The notes beneath the pieces were generated by a model. That model saw nothing but the letters and a program-made list of their open reading frames with translations, made no database searches and was not told the origin of the DNA. Positions 51,659-62,975 of a stretch of DNA of 64,000 nucleotides are shown piece after piece. Position 1 is the stretch's first letter. Every line of letters begins with the position of its first letter. A program made the translations under genes and the position numbers. The DNA is from Terebella lapidaria (lineage: Eukaryota > Annelida > Polychaeta > Terebellida > Terebellidae): positions 19,443,170-19,507,169 of the forward strand of contig OX424569.1 of the NCBI GenBank assembly GCA_949152475.1, written 5' to 3'.

Positions 51659-53415
51659 TGCACTGTATTTTATGTGTTTTTTTCTCTTATATATGTCATA
51701 TATATATATATATCTATGCCAATGTTTTTGTCAAGTATATGGGCCTTCTGCCTGAAATAAACATTTAATCAATTTAATTAATTAAATATACAAAGTCTGC
51801 CCACTATTTGATTACACAAAATCCACCCACTATGTGACTATACAAAGTCCGCCCACTATATGACTTTACAAGGTCCGTTCACTATGTGACTATACAAGGT
51901 CCGCCCACTATGTGACTATACAAGGTCCGCCCACTATGTGAGTATATAAGGTCCGCCCACTATGTGACTATACAAAGTCCGCCCACTATGTGACTATACA
52001 AAGTCCGCAGACTATGTGACTATACAAGGTCCGCCCACCATGTGACTCTACAAGGTCTGCCCACTATGTGATCACACAAAACCCGCCCACTATGTGACTA
52101 TACAAGGTCCGCCAACTATGTGACTATATAAGGTCCGCCCACTATGTGACTATACAAGGTCCGCCCACTATGTGACTATACAAGGTCCGCCCACTATGTG
52201 ACTCTACAAGGTCCGCCCACTATGTGACCATATAAGGTCCGCCCACTATGTAACTATACAAAGCCCATTCTGTATGTGACTATACAAGCTCCGCCCACTA
52301 TGTGACAATACAAGGTCCACCCATTATGTGACTATACAAAGTCCGCCCACTATGTGACTATACAAAGTACACCCACTATGTGACTATACAAAGTCCGCCC
52401 ACTATGTGACTATATAAGGTCCGCCCACTATGTGACTCTACCAAGTCTGCCCACTATGTGATTACACAAAATGCGCCCACTATGTGACTATACAAGGTCC
52501 GCCCACTATGTGACTATACAAAGTCCGCCCACTATGTGACTCTACAAGGTCCGCCCACTATGTGACTATATAAGGTCCGCCCACTATGTAACTATACAAA
52601 GTCCCCCCACTATGTGACTATATAAGCTCCGCCCACTATGTGACTATACAAGGTCCGCCCACTATGTGACTATACAAAGTCCGCCCACTATGTGACTATA
52701 CAAGGTCCGCCCACCATGTGACCATACAAAGTCCGCCCACTATGTGACTATACAAATTCCGCCTACTATGTGACTCTACAAGGTCCGCCCACTATGTGAC
52801 TATACAAAGTCCCCCCACTATGTAACTATACAAAGTCCGCCCACTATGTGACTATACAAGGTCCGCCCACCATGTGACCATACAAAGTCCGCCCACTATG
52901 TGACTATACAAATTCCGCCTACTATGTGACTCTACAAGGTCCGCCCACTATGTGACTATACAAGGTCCGCCCACTATGTGACTATACGAAGTCCGCCCAC
53001 TATGTTACTATACAAACTCCGCCCACTATGTGACTCTACAAGGTCCGCCCACTATGTGACTATACAAGATCCGCCCACTATGTTACTATACAAGGTCCGC
53101 CCACTATGTTACTATACAAAGTCCGCCCACTATGTGACTCTACAAGGTCCGCCCACTATGTGACTATACAAAGTCCGCCCACTATGTGACTATACAAAGT
53201 TCGCCCACTATGTGATCACACAAAACCCGCCCACTATGTGACTATACAAGGTCCGCCCACTATGTGACTATACAAAGTCCACCCACTATGTGACGATACA
53301 AAGTCCGCCCACTATGTGACTATATAAGGTCCGCCCACTATGTGACTATACAAAGTACACCCACTATGTGACTATACAAAGTCCGCCCACTATGTGACTA
53401 TATAAGGTCCGCCCA
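50895..53415 (+). repeat. Segmental duplication C, copy 1
   Basis: About 2.5 kb including island 21, repeated at an offset of 8,344 bp. The offset is the same at TACTGTGTGAC (51119/59463), the island (51659/60003) and the chance open frame (52978/61322). Noted differences include GACAATACAAGG near 52304 against GACTATACAAGG in the other copy. Confidence 0.88.
51659..51786 (+). repeat. AT-rich island 21 (TATATATCTATG / GTCAAGTATA subtype)
   Basis: 128 bp with AATAAA at 51756-51761. It has TTATATATGTC for TTATACATGTC, the end of the (TA)n tract reads TATATCTATG, and GTCAAGTATATGGG replaces GTCATGTATATGGG. The last change removes the TGTA motif nearest the hexamer. Shared only with island 25 (60003). 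Confidence 0.85.
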
Positions 53416-54861
53416 CTATGTGACTCTACCAAGTCTGCCCACTATGTGATTACACAAAATGCGCCCACTATGTGACTATACAAGGTCCGCCCACTATGTG
53501 ACTATACAAAGTCCGCCCACTATGTGACTCTACAAGGTCCGCCCACTATGTGACTATATAAGGTCCGCCCACTATGTAACTATACAAAGTCCCCCCACTA
53601 TGTGACTATATAAGCTCCGCCCACTATGTGACTATAAAAGGTCCGCCCACTATGTGACTATACAAAGTCCGCCCACTATGTGACTATACAAAGTTCGCCC
53701 ACTATGTGATCACACAAAACCCGCCCACTATGTGACTATACAAGGTCCGCCCACTATGTGACTATACAAAGTCCACCCACTATGTGACTATACAGAGTCC
53801 GCCCACTATGTGACTATATAAGGTCCGCCCACTATGTGACTATACAAAGTACACCCACTATGTGACTATACAAAATCCGCCCACTATGTGACTATATAAG
53901 GTCCGCCCACTATGTGACTCTACCAAGTCTGCCCACTATGTGATTACACAAAATGCGCCCACTATGTGACTATACAAGGTCCGCCCACTATGTGACTATA
54001 CAAAGTCCGCCCACTATGTGACTCTACAAGGTCCGCCCACTATGTGACTATATAAGGTCCGCCCACTATGTAACTATACAAAGTCCCCCCACTATGTGAC
54101 TATATAAGCTCCGCCCACTATGTGACTATACAAGGTCCGCCCACTATGTGACTAAACAAAGTCCGCCCACTATGTGACTATACAAGGTCCGCCCACCATG
54201 TGACCAAACAAAGTCCGCCCACTATGTGACTATACAAATTCCGCCTACTATGTGACTCTACAAGGTCCGCCCACTATGTGACTATACAAAGTCCCCCCAC
54301 TATGTAACTATTCCGCCCACTATGTGACTATACAAGGTCCGCCCACCATGTGACCATACAAAGTCCGCCCACTATGTGACTATACAAATTCCGCCTACTA
54401 TGTGACTCTACAAGGTCCGCCCACTATGTGACTATACGAAGTCCGCCCACTATGTGACTCTACAAGGTCCGCCCACTATGTGACTATACAAGATCCGCCC
54501 ACTATGTGACTATACAAGGTCCGCCCACTATGTTACTATACAAAGTCCGCCCACTATGTGACTCTACAAGGTCCGCCCACTATGTGACTATACAAAGTCC
54601 GCCCACTATGTGACTATACAAAGTTCGCCCACTATGTGATCACACAAAACCTGGCCACTATGTGACTATACAAGGTCCGCCCACTATGTGACTATACAAA
54701 GTCCACCCACTATGTGACTATACAAAGTCCGCCCACTATGTGACTATATAAGGTCCGCCCACTATGTGACTATACAAGGTCCGCCCACTATGTGACTATA
54801 CAAAGTCCGCCCACTATGTGACTATACAAGGTCCGCCCACTATGTGACTATAGGTCCACCC
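51787..54861. repeat. 26-bp satellite array, block 22
   Basis: 3.1 kb of satellite. A run of GTTACTATAC monomers at 52978-53163 happens to give a 61-codon open frame with no gene features. At about 54304 one monomer lacks six bases (AACTATTCCGCCC). AACCTGGCCACT near 54650 recurs near 56552. No other element. Confidence 0.97.
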
Positions 54862-55135
54862 TGCACTGTATTTTATGTGTTTTTTTTCTCTTATACATGT
54901 CATATATATATATATGTCTATGCCAATGTTTTTGTCATGTATATGGGCCTTCTGCCCGAAATAAACATTTAATCAATTTAATTAATTAAACATACAAAGT
55001 CTGCCCACTATTTGATTACACAAAATCCACCCACTATGTGACTATACAAAGTCCGCCCACTATATGACTTTACAAGGTCCGTTCACTGTGTGACTATACA
55101 AGGTCCGCCCACTATGTGACTATACAAGGTCCGCC
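54635..55135 (+). repeat. Segmental duplication E, copy 1 (1,903-bp offset)
   Basis: About 0.5 kb spanning the AACCTGGCC monomer and island 22. It recurs at about 56538-57038 with island 23 (54862/56765). Confidence 0.8.
54862..54990 (+). repeat. AT-rich island 22 (CTGCCCGAAAT subtype)
   Basis: 129 bp with AATAAA at 54960-54965. Followed by TTCACTGTGTGAC near 55082, a variant also following islands 23 and 24. Confidence 0.85.
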
Positions 55136-56764
55136 CACTATGTTACTATACAAAGTCCGCCCACTATGTGACTATACAAGGTCCGCCCACTATGTGACTA
55201 TATAAGGTCCGACCACTATGTGACTCTACAAGGTCCGCCCACTATATGACTTTACAAGGTCCGTTCACAATGTGACTATACAAGGTCCGCCCACTATGTG
55301 ACTATACAAGGTCCGCCCACTATGTGACTATACAAGGTCCGCCCACTATGTGACTATACAAGGTCCGCCCACTATGTGACTATACAAGGTCCGCCCACTA
55401 TCTGACTATACAAGGTCCGCCCACTATGTGACTATACAAAGTCGCCCACTATGTGACTATATAAGGTCCACCCACTATGTGACTATACAAGGTCCGCCCA
55501 CTATGTGACTATACAAGGTCCGCCTACTATGTAACTATACAAAGTCCGCCCACTATGTAACTATACGAAGTCCGTTCACTATGTGACTATACAAAGTCCG
55601 CCCACTATGTGACTATACAAAGTCGCCCACTATGTGACTATATAAGGTCCGCCCACTATGTGACTATACAAGGTCCGCCCACTATGTGACTATACAAGGT
55701 CCGCCCACTATGTGACTATACAAGGTCCGCCCACCATGTGACTACAAGGTCCGCCCACTATGTGACTATACAAGGTCCGCCCACCATGTGACCATACAAA
55801 GTCCGCCCACTATGTGACTATACAAAGTCCGCCTACTATGTGACTATACAAGGTCCGCCCACCATGTGACCATACAAAGTCCGCCCACTATGTGACTATA
55901 CAAATTCCGCCTACTATGTGACTCTACAAGGTCCGCCCACTATGTGACTATACAAAGTCCCCCCACTATGTAACTATACAAAGTCCGCCCACTATGTGAC
56001 TATACAAGGTCCGCCCACCATGTGACCATACAAAGTCCGCCCACTATGTGACTATACAAATTCCGCCTACTGTGTGACTCTACAAGGTCCGCCCACTATG
56101 TGACTATACAAGGTCCGCCCACTATGTGACTATACGAAGTCCGCCCACTATGTTACTATACAAACTCCGCCCACTATGTGACTCTACAAGGTCCGCCCAC
56201 TATGTGACTATACAAGATCGGCCCACTATGTGACTATACAAGGTCCGCCCACTATGTTACTATACAAAGTCCGCCCACTATGTGACTCTACAAGGTCCGC
56301 CCACTATGTGACTATACAAAGTCCGCCCACTATGTGACTATACAAAGTCGCCCACTATGTGACTATATAAGGTCCGCCCACTATGTGACTATACAAGGTC
56401 CGCCCACTATGTGACTATACAAGGTCCGCCCACTATGTGACTATATAAGGTCCGCCCACCATGTGACTACAAGGTCCGCCCACTATGTGACTATACAAAG
56501 TCCACCCACTATGTGACTATACAAGGTCCGGCCACTATGTGATCACACAAAACCTGGCCACTATGTGACTATACAAGGTCCGCCCACTATGTGACTATAC
56601 AAAGTCCACCCACTATGTGACTATACAAAGTCCGCCCACTATGTGACTATATAAGGTCCGCCCACTATGTGACTATACAAGGTCCGCCCACTATGTGACT
56701 ATACAAAGTCCGCCCACTATGTGACTATACAAGGTCCGCCCACTATGTGACTATAGGTCCACCC
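54991..56764. repeat. 26-bp satellite array, block 23
   Basis: 1.8 kb of satellite. From about 55165 to 56541 it matches 58559-59935. It carries GTTCACAATGTGAC (55263), TACTGTGTGAC (56069) and AGATCGGCCC (56215), and then the AACCTGGCC monomer leading to the next island. Confidence 0.97.
55165..56541 (+). repeat. Segmental duplication D, copy 1
   Basis: About 1.4 kb without an island, repeated at an offset of 3,394 bp: GTTCACAATGTG at 55263/58657 and AGATCGG at 56215/59609. It ends where one copy continues to GATCACAC and the other to CTATAGAAAG. Confidence 0.85.
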
Positions 56765-57038
56765 TGCACTGTATTTTATGTGTTTTTTTCTCTTATACAT
56801 GTCATATATATATATATGTCTATGCCAATGTTTTTGTCATGTATATGGGCCTTCTGCCCGAAATAAACATTTAATCAATTTAATTAATTAAACATACAAA
56901 GTCTGCCCACTATTTATTACACAAAATCCACCCACTATGTGACTATACAAAGTCCGCCCACTATATGACTTTACAAGGTCCGTTCACTGTGTGACTATAC
57001 AAGGTCCGCCCACTATGTGACTATACAAGGTCCGCCCA
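56538..57038 (+). repeat. Segmental duplication E, copy 2
   Basis: Second copy of 54635-55135. It has lost one T in the T-run of the island and one base in the first following monomer. Confidence 0.8.
56765..56892 (+). repeat. AT-rich island 23 (CTGCCCGAAAT subtype)
   Basis: 128 bp with AATAAA at 56862-56867. The first monomer after it reads CTATTTATTAC, one base shorter than the CTATTTGATTAC seen elsewhere. First half of the closest island pair in the window. Confidence 0.85.
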
Positions 57039-57242
57039 CTATGTGAGTATATAAGGTCCGCCCACTATGTGACTATACAAAGTCCGCCCACTATGTGAGT
57101 ATACAAAGTCCGCAGACTATGTGACTATATAAGGTCCGCCCACTATGTGACTATACAAAGTACACCCACTATGTGACTATACAAAGTCCGCCCACTATGT
57201 GACTATACAAGGTCCGCCCACTATGTGACTATAGGTCCACCC
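56893..57242. repeat. 26-bp satellite array, block 24
   Basis: Only 350 bp, the shortest satellite segment between islands, about 13 monomers. It ends straight after a CAAAGTACACCC monomer and two standard ones. Confidence 0.97.
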
Positions 57243-57370
57243 TGCACTGTATTTTATGTGTTTTTTTCTCTTATACATGTCATATATATATATATGTCTA
57301 TGCCAATGTTTTTGTCATGTATATGGGCCTTCTGCCCGAAATAAACATTTAATCAATTTAATTAATTAAA
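57243..57370 (+). repeat. AT-rich island 24 (CTGCCCGAAAT subtype)
   Basis: 128 bp with AATAAA at 57340-57345. Lies 478 bp after island 23 as part of a local tandem duplication. Confidence 0.85.
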
Positions 57371-60002
57371 CATACAAAGTCTGCCCACTATTTGATTACA
57401 CAAAATCCACCCACTATGTGACTATACAAAGTCCGCCCACTATATGACTTTACAAGGTCCGTTCACTGTGTGACTATACAAGGTCCGCCCACTATGTGAC
57501 TATACAAGGTCCGCCCACTATGTGAGTATATAAGGTCCGCCCACTATGTGACTATACAAAGTCCGCCCACTATGTGAGTATACAAAGTCCGCAGACTATG
57601 TGACTATATAAGGTCCGCCCACTATGTGACTATACAAAGTACACCCACTATGAGACTATACAAAGTCCGCCCACTATGTGACTATATAAGGTCCGCCCAC
57701 TATGTGACTCTACCAAGTCTGCCCACTATGTGATTACACAAAATGCGCCCACTATGTGACTTTACAAGGTCCGCCCACTATGTGACTATACAAAGTCCGC
57801 CCACTATGTGACTCTACAAGGTCCGCCCACTATGTGACTATATAAGGTCCGCCCACTATGTAACTATACAAAGTCCCCCCACTATGTGACTATATAAGCT
57901 CCGCCCACTATGTGACTATACAAGGTCCGCCCACTATGTGACTATACAAAGTCCGCCCACTATGTGACTATACAAGGTCCGCCCACCATGTGACCAAACA
58001 AAGTCCGCCCACTATGTGACTATACAAATTCCGCCTACTATGTGACTCTACAAGGTCCGCCCACTATGTGACTATACAAAGTCCCCCCACTATGTAACTA
58101 TACAAAGTCCGCCCACTATGTGACTATACAAGGTCCGCCCACCGTGTGACCATACAAAGTCCGCCCACTATGTGACTATACAAATTCCGCCTACTATGTG
58201 ACTCTACAAGGTCCGCCCACTATGTGACTATACAAGGTCCGCCCACTATGTGACTATACGAAGTCCGCCCACTATGTTACTATACAAAGTCCGCCCACTA
58301 TGTGACTCTACAAGGTCCGCCCACTATGTGACTATACAAGATCCGCCCACTATGTGACTATACAAGGTCCGCCCACTATGTTACTATACAAAGTCCGCCC
58401 ACTATGTGACTCTACAAGGTCCGCCCACTATGTGACTATACAAAGTCCGCCCACTATGTGACTATACAAAGTTCGCCCACTATGTGATCACACAAAACCC
58501 GCCCACTATGTGACTATACAAGGTCCGCCCACTATGTGACAATACAAAGTCCACCCACTATGTGACTATACAAGGTCCGCCCACTATGTGACTATATAAG
58601 GTCCGACCACTATGTGACTCTACAAGGTCCGCCCACTATATGACTTTACAAGGTCCGTTCACAATGTGACTATACAAGGTCCGCCCACTATGTGACTATA
58701 CAAGGTCCGCCCACTATGTGACTATACAAGGTCCGCCCACTATGTGACTATACAAGGTCCGCCCACTATGTGACTATACAAGGTCCGCCCACTATCTGAC
58801 TATACAAAGTCCGCCCACTATGTGACTATACAAAGTCGCCCACTATGTGACTATATAAGGTCCACCCACTATGTGACTATACAAGGTCCGCCCACTATGT
58901 GACTATACAAGGTCCGCCTACTATGTAACTATACAAAGTCCGCCCACTATGTAACTATACGAAGTCCGTTCACTATGTGACTATACAAAGTCCGCCCACT
59001 ATGTGACTATACAAAGTCGCCCACTATGTGACTATATAAGGTCCGCCCACTATGTGACTATACAAGGTCCGCCCACTATGTGACTATACAAGGTCCGCCC
59101 ACTATGTGACTATACAAGGTCCGCCCACCATGTGACTACAAGGTCCGCCCACTATGTGACTATACAAGGTCCGCCCACCATGTGACCATACAAAGTCCGC
59201 CCACTATGTGACTATACAAAGTCCGCCTACTATGTGACTATACAAGGTCCGCCCACCATGTGACCATACAAAGTCCGCCCACTATGTGACTATACAAATT
59301 CCGCCTACTATGTGACTCTACAAGGTCCGCCCACTATGTGACTATACAAAGTCCCCCCACTATGTAACTATACAAAGTCCGCCCACTATGTGACTATACA
59401 AGGTCCGCCCACCATGTGACCATACAAAGTCCGCCCACTATGTGACTATACAAATTCCGCCTACTGTGTGACTCTACAAGGTCCGCCCACTATGTGACTA
59501 TACAAGGTCCGCCCACTATGTGACTATACGAAGTCCGCCCACTATGTTACTATACAAACTCCGCCCACTATGTGACTCTACAAGGTCCGCCCACTATGTG
59601 ACTATACAAGATCGGCCCACTATGTGACTATACAAGGTCCGCCCACTATGTTACTATACAAAGTCCGCCCACTATGTGACTCTACAAGGTCCGCCCACTA
59701 TGTGACTATACAAAGTCCGCCCACTATGTGACTATACAAAGTCGCCCACTATGTGACTATATAAGGTCCGCCCACTATGTGACTATACAAGGTCCGCCCA
59801 CTATGTGACTATACAAGGTCCGCCCACTATGTGACTATACAAGGTCCGCCCACCATGTGACTACAAGGTCCGCCCACTATGTGACTATACAAAGTCCGCC
59901 CACTATGTGACTATACAAGGTCCGGCCACTATGTGACTATAGAAAGTCCGCCCACTATGTGACTATACAAGGTCCGCCCACTATGTGACTATAGGTCCAC
60001 CC
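57371..60002. repeat. 26-bp satellite array, block 25
   Basis: 2.6 kb of satellite. Private variant ATGAGACTATAC near 57650. ACCGTGTGACC (58142) recurs from 29577. From about 58559 it matches block 23, and from about 59240 it also matches block 21. Confidence 0.97.
58559..59935 (+). repeat. Segmental duplication D, copy 2
   Basis: Second copy of 55165-56541. Its last 700 bp also belong to duplication C. That part therefore occurs three times (about 51.0, 56.0 and 59.4 kb), showing overlapping rounds of duplication. Confidence 0.85.
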
Positions 60003-61759
60003 TGCACTGTATTTTATGTGTTTTTTTCTCTTATATATGTCATATATATATATATATCTATGCCAATGTTTTTGTCAAGTATATGGGCCTTCTGCCTGAA
60101 ATAAACATTTAATCAATTTAATTAATTAAATATACAAAGTCTGCCCACTATTTGATTACACAAAATCCACCCACTATGTGACTATACAAAGTCCGCCCAC
60201 TATATGACTTTACAAGGTCCGTTCACTATGTGACTATACAAGGTCCGCCCACTATGTGACTATACAAGGTCCGCCCACTATGTGAGTATATAAGGTCCGC
60301 CCACTATGTGACTATACAAAGTCCGCCCACTATGTGACTATACAAAGTCCGCAGACTATGTGACTATACAAGGTCCGCCCACCATGTGACTCTACAAGGT
60401 CTGCCCACTATGTGATCACACAAAACCCGCCCACTATGTGACTATACAAGGTCCGCCAACTATGTGACTATATAAGGTCCGCCCACTATGTGACTATACA
60501 AGGTCCGCCCACTATGTGACTATACAAGGTCCGCCCACTATGTGACTCTACAAGGTCCGCCCACTATGTGACCATATAAGGTCCGCCCACTATGTAACTA
60601 TACAAAGCCCATTCTGTATGTGACTATACAAGCTCCGCCCACTATGTGACTATACAAGGTCCACCCATTATGTGACTATACAAAGTCCGCCCACTATGTG
60701 ACTATACAAAGTACACCCACTATGTGACTATACAAAGTCCGCCCACTATGTGACTATATAAGGTCCGCCCACTATGTGACTCTACCAAGTCTGCCCACTA
60801 TGTGATTACACAAAATGCGCCCACTATGTGACTATACAAGGTCCGCCCACTATGTGACTATACAAAGTCCGCCCACTATGTGACTCTACAAGGTCCGCCC
60901 ACTATGTGACTATATAAGGTCCGCCCACTATGTAACTATACAAAGTCCCCCCACTATGTGACTATATAAGCTCCGCCCACTATGTGACTATACAAGGTCC
61001 GCCCACTATGTGACTATACAAAGTCCGCCCACTATGTGACTAAACAAGGTCCGCCCACCATGTGACCATACAAAGTCCGCCCACTATGTGACTATACAAA
61101 TTCCGCCTACTATGTGACTCTACAAGGTCCGCCCACTATGTGACTATACAAAGTCCCCCCACTATGTAACTATACAAAGTCCGCCCACTATGTGACTATA
61201 CAAGGTCCGCCCACCATGTGACCATACAAAGTCCGCCCACTATGTGACTATACAAATTCCGCCTACTATGTGACTCTACAAGGTCCGCCCACTATGTGAC
61301 TATACAAGGTCCGCCCACTATGTGACTATACGAAGTCCGCCCACTATGTTACTATACAAACTCCGCCCACTATGTGACTCTACAAGGTCCGCCCACTATG
61401 TGACTATACAAGATCCGCCCACTATGTTACTATACAAGGTCCGCCCACTATGTTACTATACAAAGTCCGCCCACTATGTGACTCTACAAGGTCCGCCCAC
61501 TATGTGACTATACAAAGTCCGCCCACTATGTGACTATACAAAGTTCGCCCACTATGTGATCACACAAAACCCGCCCACTATGTGACTATACAAGGTCCGC
61601 CCACTATGTGACTATACAAAGTCCACCCACTATGTGACGATACAAAGTCCGCCCACTATGTGACTATATAAGGTCCGCCCACTATGTGACTATACAAAGT
61701 ACACCCACTATGTGACTATACAAAGTCCGCCCACTATGTGACTATATAAGGTCCGCCCA
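59240..61759 (+). repeat. Segmental duplication C, copy 2
   Basis: Second copy of 50895-53415, including island 25. It carries a GACTAAACAAGG variant near 61041 that copy 1 lacks. The match ends in a run of TATATAAGG and CAAAGTACACCC monomers. Confidence 0.88.
60003..60130 (+). repeat. AT-rich island 25 (TATATATCTATG / GTCAAGTATA subtype)
   Basis: 128 bp with AATAAA at 60100-60105. Matches island 21 at an offset of 8,344 bp, including all three subtype-specific changes. Confidence 0.85.
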
Positions 61760-62846
61760 CTATGTGACTATACAAAGTACACCCACTATGTGACTATACA
61801 AAGTCCGCCCACTATGTGACTATATAAGGTCCGCCCACAATGTGACTCTACCAAGTCTGCCCACTATGTGATTACACAAAATGCGCCCACTATGTGACTA
61901 TACAAGGTCCGCCTACTATGTGACTATACAAAGTCCGCCCACTATGTGACTCTACAAGGTCCGCCCACTATGTGACTATATAAGGTCCGCCCACTATGTA
62001 ACTATACAAAGTCCCCCCACTATGTGACTATATAAGCTCCGCCCACTATGTGACTATACAAGGTCCGCCCACTATGTGACTATACAAGGTCCGCCCACTA
62101 TGTGACTATACAAAGTCCGCCCACTATCTGACTATACAAGGTCCGCCCACTATGTGACTATACAAAGTCGCCCACTATGTGACTATATAAGGTCCACCCA
62201 CTATGGTTACTATACAAGGTCCGCCCACTATGTGACTATACAAGGTCCGCCTACTATGTAACTATACAAAGTCCGCCCACTATGTAACTATACGAAGTCC
62301 GTTCACTATGTGACTATACAAAGTCCGCCCACTATGTGACTATACAAAGTCGCCCACTATGTGACTATATAAGGTCCGCCCACTATGTGACTATACAAGG
62401 TCCGCCCACTATGTGACTATACAAGGTCCGCCCACTATGTGACTATACAAGGTCCGCCCACTATGTGACTCTACAAGGTCCGCCCACTATGTGACTATAC
62501 AAGATCCGCCCACTATGTGACTATACAAGGTCCGCCCACTTTGTTACTATACAAAGTCCGCCCACTATGTGACTCTACAAGGTCCGCCCACTATGTGACT
62601 ATACAAAGTCCGCCCACTATGTGACTATACAAAGTTCGCCCACTATGTGATCACACAAAACCCGCCCACTATGTGACTATACAAGGTCCGCCCACTATGT
62701 GACTATACAAAGTCCACCCACTATGTGACTATACAAAGTCCGCCCACTATGTGACTATATAAGGTCCGCCCACTATGTGACTATACAAGGTCCGCCCACT
62801 ATGTGACTATACAAGGTCCGCCCACTATGTGACTATAGGTCCACCC
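60131..62846. repeat. 26-bp satellite array, block 26
   Basis: 2.7 kb of satellite. The first 1.6 kb copies block 22 and contains the identical chance 61-codon frame at 61322-61507. From about 61713 it switches to the sequence of 35000-37287. CCCACAATGTG at 61834 and CACTTTGTTAC at 62537 match 35121 and 35824 at exactly 26,713 bp. Confidence 0.97.
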
Positions 62847-62975
62847 TGCACTGTATTTTATGTGTTTTTTTTCTCTTATACATGTCATATATATATATAT
62901 GTCTATGCCAATGTTTTTGTCATGTATATGGCCCTTCTGCCTGAAATAAACATTTAATCAATTTAATTAATTAAA
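62847..62975 (+). repeat. AT-rich island 26 (GGCCCTT subtype)
   Basis: 129 bp with AATAAA at 62945-62950. Counterpart of island 14 at an offset of 26,713 bp. Confidence 0.85.

Larger units (their letters stand above)
56765..57686 (+). repeat. 478-bp tandem duplication with islands
   Basis: Islands 23 and 24 and their 3' flanks are repeated in tandem at 478 bp. The second unit stops matching near 57686, where TATATAAGG replaces TATACAAGG. This is the shortest island-bearing unit in the window. Confidence 0.88.

Noticed and set aside
52978..53163. 61-codon open reading frame
   Set aside because: It is satellite read through a chance run of TGA-to-TTA variants. The peptide only cycles the three satellite frames (PPTM, RPLC and SAHYVT words) and has no domain, signal or coding bias.
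61322..61507. Identical 61-codon open reading frame
   Set aside because: It is the duplicated copy of 52978-53163 at an offset of 8,344 bp. Identity here reflects DNA duplication, not selection on a protein.
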